From Gammaproteobacteria bacterium (lineage in GTDB: Bacteria > Pseudomonadota > Gammaproteobacteria > Acidiferrobacterales > Sulfurifustaceae), in NCBI GenBank assembly GCA_016194665.1, contig JACQBD010000120.1, forward strand, positions 1 through 40,257: a DNA stretch of 40,257 bases. The letters are read 5' to 3'. Shown here one piece after another: positions 36,133 to 40,257 of this stretch (positions are counted from its first letter, which is position 1; the number at the start of each line of letters is the position of its first letter). A program made the position numbers and the translations under genes. The notes under the pieces are model-generated. The model had not been told where the DNA came from, searched no databases, and saw nothing but the letters and a program-made list of their open reading frames with translations.

Positions 36133-36828
36133 TCATAAAACACGCTTCGCCAGCATCTGCTTAATCTCCCCAATCGCCCGGCTCGGATTCAATCCTTTCG
36201 GACAAACATCGGTGCAATTCATGATCGTATGACAACGGAACAACTTATAAGGATCTTCGAGTTCATCCAGACGCTCGCCCGTGGCCTGATCGCGGCTGTC
36301 AGCCAAAAAACGCCATGCTTGCAGCAAAGCCGCCGGCCCTAAGAACTTAACGGGATTCCACCAGAAAGACGGACAAGCTGTTGTGCAACAAGCACAAAGT
36401 ATGCACTCATAAAGCCCGTCTAACTTTTCACGATCGGCCGGCGACTGCAGTCGCTCAATTTCCGGTTCGGGATCGTTATTGCTCAGCCACGGTTTCACCG
36501 CGCGATATTGGTTATAGAACTGAGTCAGATCGACGATCAAATCGCGTATCACGGGCTGGCCAGGCAATGGCCGGATTTCAATCGGCTGCTTAAGCTCATG
36601 CAAAGGCAGAATGCACGCCAGCCCATTGCGCCCATTAATATTCATCGCGTCCGACCCGCACACACCTTCGCGGCAGGAGCGCCGAAACCCCAGGCTGTCG
36701 TCCTGCTGTTTAAGCAACAACAGAGCATCTAATAACATAACCGCACCCGTGTCATCCGCCAGCTCGTAGGCCTGCATACGCGGTTTAGCGTCTGTTTCCG
36801 GGTTAAAACGGTAAATGGAAAATCGCAT
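36133..36828 (-). CDS. sdhB: Succinate dehydrogenase iron-sulfur subunit
   Basis: SdhB carries the three iron-sulfur clusters that pass electrons from the SdhA flavin to quinone in complex II. It has 231 residues. The [2Fe-2S] ligands are in SCREGVCGSDAMNINGRNGLAC, the [4Fe-4S] ligands in CILCACCTTACP and the [3Fe-4S] cluster in CHTIMNCTDVCPKGLNP. In most relatives sdhC, sdhD and sdhA lie directly upstream. Here the upstream 268 bases hold no gene and the next gene is on the opposite strand, so sdhB is separated from its partners. Confidence 0.95.
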   Translation of the reverse strand: MRFSIYRFNPETDAKPRMQAYELADDTGAVMLLDALLLLKQQDDSLGFRRSCREGVCGSDAMNINGRNGLACILPLHELKQPIEIRPLPGQPVIRDLIVDLTQFYNQYRAVKPWLSNNDPEPEIERLQSPADREKLDGLYECILCACCTTACPSFWWNPVKFLGPAALLQAWRFLADSRDQATGERLDELEDPYKLFRCHTIMNCTDVCPKGLNPSRAIGEIKQMLAKRVL

Positions 36829-36967
36829 GTGAAGAGTTTAGCTCGATATTATTAGTAATCATAATCAGAAAAGACCTGATTAATCGGATGATTCAAAAGC
36901 CACACTAACTCCTGCCGTTTTCAGCTATCGCGCCCGCCAAGCAGCGGTCGAACTTATCCGTCATTTT

Positions 36968-37004
36968 CCGACCAGTAATCCCAACAATCCCCGCCACTGG
37001 TCGG
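36968..37004. repeat. Perfect 9-bp inverted repeat in the gap upstream of sdhB
   Basis: CCGACCAGT and ACTGGTCGG pair perfectly around a 19-base loop. It lies in the 268-base intergenic region between the divergent sdhB and the 37097 gene. No T-run follows on either side. It could be an operator, a structured leader or a remnant of a mobile repeat. I see no sdhA fragment or other coding remnant in this gap. Confidence 0.55.
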
Positions 37005-37096
37005 CCTCCCACTAGGATGGCGCCCGTAAGCACGCATACTTAACGCATTCAATCCCAAGCAATGGATGTTATCTGTATTCCACAGGGGGAATCTTT

Positions 37097-38566
37097 ATGG
37101 ACAACTTTATAATCTGGCCGACGAATCCGGCGGTTTCAATTTTCCTAATCATTGTCATCGCCATTCCTGTTTTATACGGCGCGCGTCCGGCGATGCACAA
37201 CTTATTGCGCGCGGTGTTCCGCAGCATCAGCAATCCGCTGCGTCTCGGCTCGCATTGGCTTTTCAAAGCCGCCGAAGAATTGCATCGGCGCAATAAAATG
37301 GTATTGCTCGCGCGCGGCCGCAGTGAAATATCGCAAGGCATCGTCAAAGAATTCGATCGCGTTACCAATTTAGTGCAACGCGATCTGCACGGTTATCCGG
37401 CGCTGCAGCGCAAACTCATGGATGAAATTACGCGCATCGAAGAAGAATTTAAAAAATGCGGCGAAGTACCGCCGCCCCCGCCGGAATGGACCAAGGCCGT
37501 AGCGGCGATCGCCAAGATCAAACCATCCGGCGACGGCCTAGTGGAAAAAATATTGGATGACATCCGCAACTCCATCGACAAAATCTACGACAAGGTCGTC
37601 GCTGAATATCGCAAGTCCTACGAACAACGCCACAACATTCTGAAAGGCTTCCTGCCTTTCTGGCGTTCGGTCGATCAAACGCTGAATCGCGTGGATAAAA
37701 ATCTCACCGGCCTCACCGACAGCGCCGCCAAGATCGACGAGCAAATGGAAAAGTACGCGCAGATCAACGCCAACACCGAAAAGGCCGAGCATACACTGGC
37801 TTCGTCGGCGACTATTTTGTTCGTGATCTCATTATTGGTAATGCTCATCGCCGCCGGCGGCGCCTTCGTCAACTTCTGGTTGATCGAGCGCCCCATGGAA
37901 GCGATGGTGGGCGGTTCGGAATATATTTACGGCAATCTCCAAGCTTCTTATTTAGCGGCGATGGTCATTATATTTTTCGAAACGCTGATGGGATTGTTCT
38001 TGATGGAGTCATTGGGTTACACGCATCTATTCCCGCTCAACGGCATCAATAACAAAATGCGTCGCTGGATGGTCTTAATTTCTTTTACCATCTTGCTGGT
38101 CCTGGCGGGTGTGGAAGTAGCCTTGGCCGTGATGCGCGATCTCATCGTCGCCGCGGATGTCGCGCTCAAACAAGAATTGGCCAGCGGCACCATCGCCAAA
38201 GTAGCGGTCAACACTTGGGCGCTAAACATACCTAAAGCCGCGCAAATGATTTTAGGTTTCACCCTGCCCTTCGCTTTGGCGTTTGTCGCAATCCCCTTGG
38301 AGTATTTGATTCATTCGGGACGCAGCGTTTTCGGTGTGTTGCTGGTGCTGAGCATTCGCGTACTGGGTTTTGCCACCCGCTTCTTATCCAGTTTGGCGCG
38401 TCAAGTCGGCAAAGGCATCGAACATCTCTACGACGCTGTCATCTTCTTGCCGCTGATCATCGAGCGTTTGCTGGTTAATCGCGGCCTGTCGGCAATCGGT
38501 AAAAAATCGGATAACTCAGGCATGCGCGCATTCTCCAAACGCGCTGCCGGGGAGCATATTTTATGA
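37097..38566 (+). CDS. Polytopic membrane protein with coiled-coil domain, unknown function
   Basis: I do not recognise a family for this 489-residue protein. One hydrophobic helix lies at the N terminus (about 11-29, SIFLIIVIAIPVLYGA). A long, charged, mostly helical soluble region (about 35-235) follows, with coiled-coil-like stretches (KLMDEITRIEEEFKK, VEKILDDIRNSIDKIYDKVVAEYRKSYEQR, NRVDKNLTGLTDSAAKIDEQMEKY) and a PPPPP break at 125. Five further helices are predicted at about 238-262, 283-305, 325-347, 382-404 and 411-430. The start has a strong AGGGGGA ribosome site six bases upstream. The stop overlaps the start of the VWA lipoprotein gene (ATGA), so the two are translationally coupled. 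The layout suggests a membrane scaffold or channel linked to a surface VWA partner. Confidence 0.85.
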   Translation: MDNFIIWPTNPAVSIFLIIVIAIPVLYGARPAMHNLLRAVFRSISNPLRLGSHWLFKAAEELHRRNKMVLLARGRSEISQGIVKEFDRVTNLVQRDLHGYPALQRKLMDEITRIEEEFKKCGEVPPPPPEWTKAVAAIAKIKPSGDGLVEKILDDIRNSIDKIYDKVVAEYRKSYEQRHNILKGFLPFWRSVDQTLNRVDKNLTGLTDSAAKIDEQMEKYAQINANTEKAEHTLASSATILFVISLLVMLIAAGGAFVNFWLIERPMEAMVGGSEYIYGNLQASYLAAMVIIFFETLMGLFLMESLGYTHLFPLNGINNKMRRWMVLISFTILLVLAGVEVALAVMRDLIVAADVALKQELASGTIAKVAVNTWALNIPKAAQMILGFTLPFALAFVAIPLEYLIHSGRSVFGVLLVLSIRVLGFATRFLSSLARQVGKGIEHLYDAVIFLPLIIERLLVNRGLSAIGKKSDNSGMRAFSKRAAGEHIL

Positions 38567-39225
38567 AATATTCCCTACAGTTCATTGCGATTCTGTGCCT
38601 AAGTCTGCTGGTCTCGTGCGCCGATCAACGCACGCACTCGCAGGCGATTTTCATGCTCGTGGATACTTCCGGCACCTACTCGCAAGAACTCGATAAAGCC
38701 CAACGCATTGTCAGTTACTTGTTGGGCACGTTGAAATCCGGCGACACATTGGCGGTGGCGCGCGTCAAAAGCCGCAGCTTCACCGAGAAAGACATTCTCG
38801 CCAAAGCCACGTTCGTTAAAGACCCGATGCAAGTCAACACACAGAAACGCGCTTTTATCGAGAAACTGGGCACTTTCAAGGCCGAGCTTAAAAAAGGCAG
38901 CGCCTACACCGACATCACCGGCGGCGTTATTCAAGCCGCGGAATTCTTAAACGAAACCGAAGCCGGGCAAAAAACCATTTTGATTTTCTCTGACATGCAG
39001 GAAGAGCTCGATTACAAAACCGTGCGCGATTTTCCTATCAATCTGAAAGGAATGCGCATCATCGCGCTGAACGTTACCAAGCTCACCACCGATAACGTCG
39101 ATCCACGCCGTTATTTAGGACGCTTGGAATGGTGGGAGAAACGCGCGCGTACGGCCGGCGCCACGGACTGGCAAGTGGTGAACGATTTGGAGCATTTGGA
39201 GCGCATCTTTAAGGGGCGCGGATAA
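38563..39225 (+). CDS. VWA-domain lipoprotein, partner of the upstream membrane protein
   Basis: This 220-residue protein has a lipoprotein signal (FIAILCLSLLVSCADQR, Cys19), so it would be anchored to a membrane facing the periplasm or exterior. The mature part is almost entirely one von Willebrand factor A domain. The MIDAS metal site is recognisable as DTSGT (Asp34, Ser36, Thr38 in the DxSxS position), Thr116 in SAYTDITGG and Asp144 in ILIFSDMQEE. VWA domains bind protein partners through a divalent cation. The gene starts within the stop codon of the 37097 gene. The function is unknown. A dispersed inverted repeat lies 50 bases after the stop. Confidence 0.85.
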   Translation: MKYSLQFIAILCLSLLVSCADQRTHSQAIFMLVDTSGTYSQELDKAQRIVSYLLGTLKSGDTLAVARVKSRSFTEKDILAKATFVKDPMQVNTQKRAFIEKLGTFKAELKKGSAYTDITGGVIQAAEFLNETEAGQKTILIFSDMQEELDYKTVRDFPINLKGMRIIALNVTKLTTDNVDPRRYLGRLEWWEKRARTAGATDWQVVNDLEHLERIFKGRG

Positions 39226-39274
39226 AAAGTTTTTTTTCTGCATCAAAAATTCGTAAGCTCAACAACGACTGTTT

Positions 39275-39302
39275 CGTCATTCCCGCTTGCGCGGGAATGA
39301 CG
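39275..39302. repeat. Perfect 12-bp inverted repeat (CGTCATTCCCGC type)
   Basis: CGTCATTCCCGC and GCGGGAATGACG pair perfectly around the loop TTGC. This CGTCATTCCCGC..GCGGGAATGACG sequence is a well-known dispersed palindrome in many beta- and gammaproteobacteria. It lies just after the VWA gene and may stabilise or end that transcript, although no T-run follows. Confidence 0.75.
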
Positions 39303-39614
39303 GAAATCTCAGCCAGTGTTTAGCTGCTCCACATTCCTCTACTTAAAGTAAATTCTATTTAAGTCCTGCTTTGTCATTCACTGACGTGGCAAGAATTGCC
39401 GGCACCTGACGTTCTTCGACACCGCTTTGTATCGCTCGATATCGTTGCGCTTCTTGGTCAAGCGTCTTTTACGAACATCCGCTGCACAAGCCCGCGGCAT
39501 AGAGCTTGCATAAAAAAATGCCTTCAATGGCCAATGCAGGACGGCTAAGTGCGATGGTTATCGCATCGGGTGCAAGGTCGCGCAAACTGTCTACTCAACG
39601 AAAAAACAGGAACC
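39303..39614. other. Non-coding stretch before pilU
   Basis: No convincing gene is seen here on either strand; the ORFs that touch it are shadows of pilU. A short stem TGCGAT/ATCGCA with loop GGTT (39550-39565) lies about 50 bases before the pilU start. I looked for a cyclic-di-GMP riboswitch consensus, given the pilus gene, and did not find one. A pilU promoter presumably lies here but I cannot place it. Confidence 0.4.
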
Positions 39615-40257
39615 ATGACCCCCGAACAGGCGACCAGCTATCTCAACAGTCTGCTCAAGGCCATGTTGGCCAAGAAAGCATCCGATCTTTTTATTTCCAA
39701 CGACTTTCCTCCGTCCATGAAAATCGACGGCAAGATGACGCCGGTAACGCAACAACGGCTCAATCCGGTGCAAACGCGCGCGCTGGCACAGGCGGCGATG
39801 AACGAAAAACAACGCGGCGAATTCGAGGTAGAAAAGGAATGTAACTTCGCCATCAATCCGGAGGGCATTGGCCGTTTCCGCGTGAATATCTTTGTGCAGC
39901 AAGGCTGCGTCGGCATGGTGCTGCGCACCATCACCACGCAAATTCCCAAGTTCGACGATCTGCTGCTGCCGCCGATATTAAAAGACGTCGCACTCACCAA
40001 ACGCGGACTGGTTATTCTCGTCGGCGGCACCGGCTCGGGAAAGTCCACCACGCTGGCGGCGTTGATCGACTACCGCAACGAAAATAGCTTTGGGCACATC
40101 ATCACCATCGAAGATCCGGTCGAGTACGTGCACAAAAATAAAAACTGCTTGGTCACGCATCGCGAGGTCGGCACCGACACGAACAACTGGTTTGCGGCGT
40201 TGAAGAACACGCTGCGACAAGCGCCGGATGTGATTCTGATCGGCGAAATCCGCGATC
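39615..40257 (+). CDS. pilU: Type IV pilus retraction ATPase PilU, N-terminal part (cut by window edge)
   Basis: This is a hexameric ATPase of the PilT/PilU group that helps depolymerise type IV pili for retraction and twitching. The frame is open to the right edge and absent from the track; I read it by hand from ATG 39615, with AGGA four bases upstream. It begins MTPEQATSYLNSLLKAML and continues KKASDLFISNDFPPSMKIDGKM. Walker A is GGTGSGKST at 137-145, followed by IITIEDPVEYVHKNKNCLVTHREVG and LRQAPDVILIGEIRD. The segments ECNFAINPEGIGRFRVN and LTKRGLVILVGGTG match PilU more closely than PilT. About 214 residues are present, a little over half. No pilT gene lies upstream, unlike the usual pilT-pilU pair. 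Confidence 0.9.
   Translation, partial: MTPEQATSYLNSLLKAMLAKKASDLFISNDFPPSMKIDGKMTPVTQQRLNPVQTRALAQAAMNEKQRGEFEVEKECNFAINPEGIGRFRVNIFVQQGCVGMVLRTITTQIPKFDDLLLPPILKDVALTKRGLVILVGGTGSGKSTTLAALIDYRNENSFGHIITIEDPVEYVHKNKNCLVTHREVGTDTNNWFAALKNTLRQAPDVILIGEIRD

Noticed and set aside
36829-37096. Remnant of sdhA upstream of sdhB
   Set aside because: Reading the minus strand gives no conserved SdhA C-terminal sequence; the gap appears non-coding.
39303-39614. Cyclic-di-GMP riboswitch before pilU
   Set aside because: The characteristic conserved loops of the GEMM aptamer could not be found in the stretch; only one short hairpin is present.
39506-39844. 112-residue ORF overlapping the start of pilU
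   Set aside because: It is out of frame with the conserved PilU sequence and has a charged, repetitive shadow-like composition.

Overview
This window comes from a gammaproteobacterium. The strongest evidence is gene order. The block rpoE-rseA-rseB-mucD-lepA-lepB-DUF4845-rnc-era-recO-pdxJ-acpS (33.5 to 23.3 kb, all on the minus strand), the sdhB-sdhE-cptA cluster facing nadB, and the uvrB/aspartate aminotransferase pair are layouts typical of this class. Base composition is moderate, and GTG/TTG starts are frequent. I cannot name a genus from the sequence alone. No integrase, transposase, phage gene or CRISPR array is visible, so this looks like chromosomal core DNA with accessory insertions.

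Layout. 1-2.2 kb: the 5' part of uvrB (minus) diverges from an aspartate aminotransferase gene. 2.4-6.8 kb: a somewhat more AT-rich stretch with an orphan FimT/GspH-like pseudopilin, tRNA-Asn with its own terminator, and a large secreted S8 protease carrying VCBS/FG-GAP-like calcium-binding repeats. 6.8-18.0 kb: an efflux region. tolC-macA-macB-hbpS runs left behind a TetR regulator, and an acrA-acrB-oprM-type RND operon runs right. A near-copy of the E. coli AcrR operator lies between the regulator and the RND operon. 18.1-22.4 kb: PBP1b with a downstream TPR lipoprotein that matches the description of the activator LpoP, then a PAP2 phosphatase, an unknown lipoprotein and a small single-pass membrane protein. 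22.4-33.5 kb: a 2OG-Fe(II) oxygenase, then the housekeeping block for CoA/B6 metabolism, recombination, ribosome assembly, protein export and envelope stress, headed by rpoE with a recognisable sigma-E promoter. 33.7-36.8 kb: nadB, cptA-like ygfX, sdhE and an sdhB without its usual sdhCDA partners, with REP-like palindromes between. 37.1-39.2 kb: a translationally coupled pair of unknown function, a six-helix membrane protein with a coiled-coil domain and a VWA-domain lipoprotein. 39.6 kb to the edge: the N-terminal half of a PilU-type pilus retraction ATPase.

Much of the content concerns the cell envelope: two efflux machines under one probable regulator, a cell-wall synthase with its probable activator, the sigma-E stress circuit, signal peptidase, undecaprenyl-type phosphatase and a type IV pilus motor. 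The best candidate for an undescribed system is the membrane protein/VWA lipoprotein pair at 37.1-39.2 kb.
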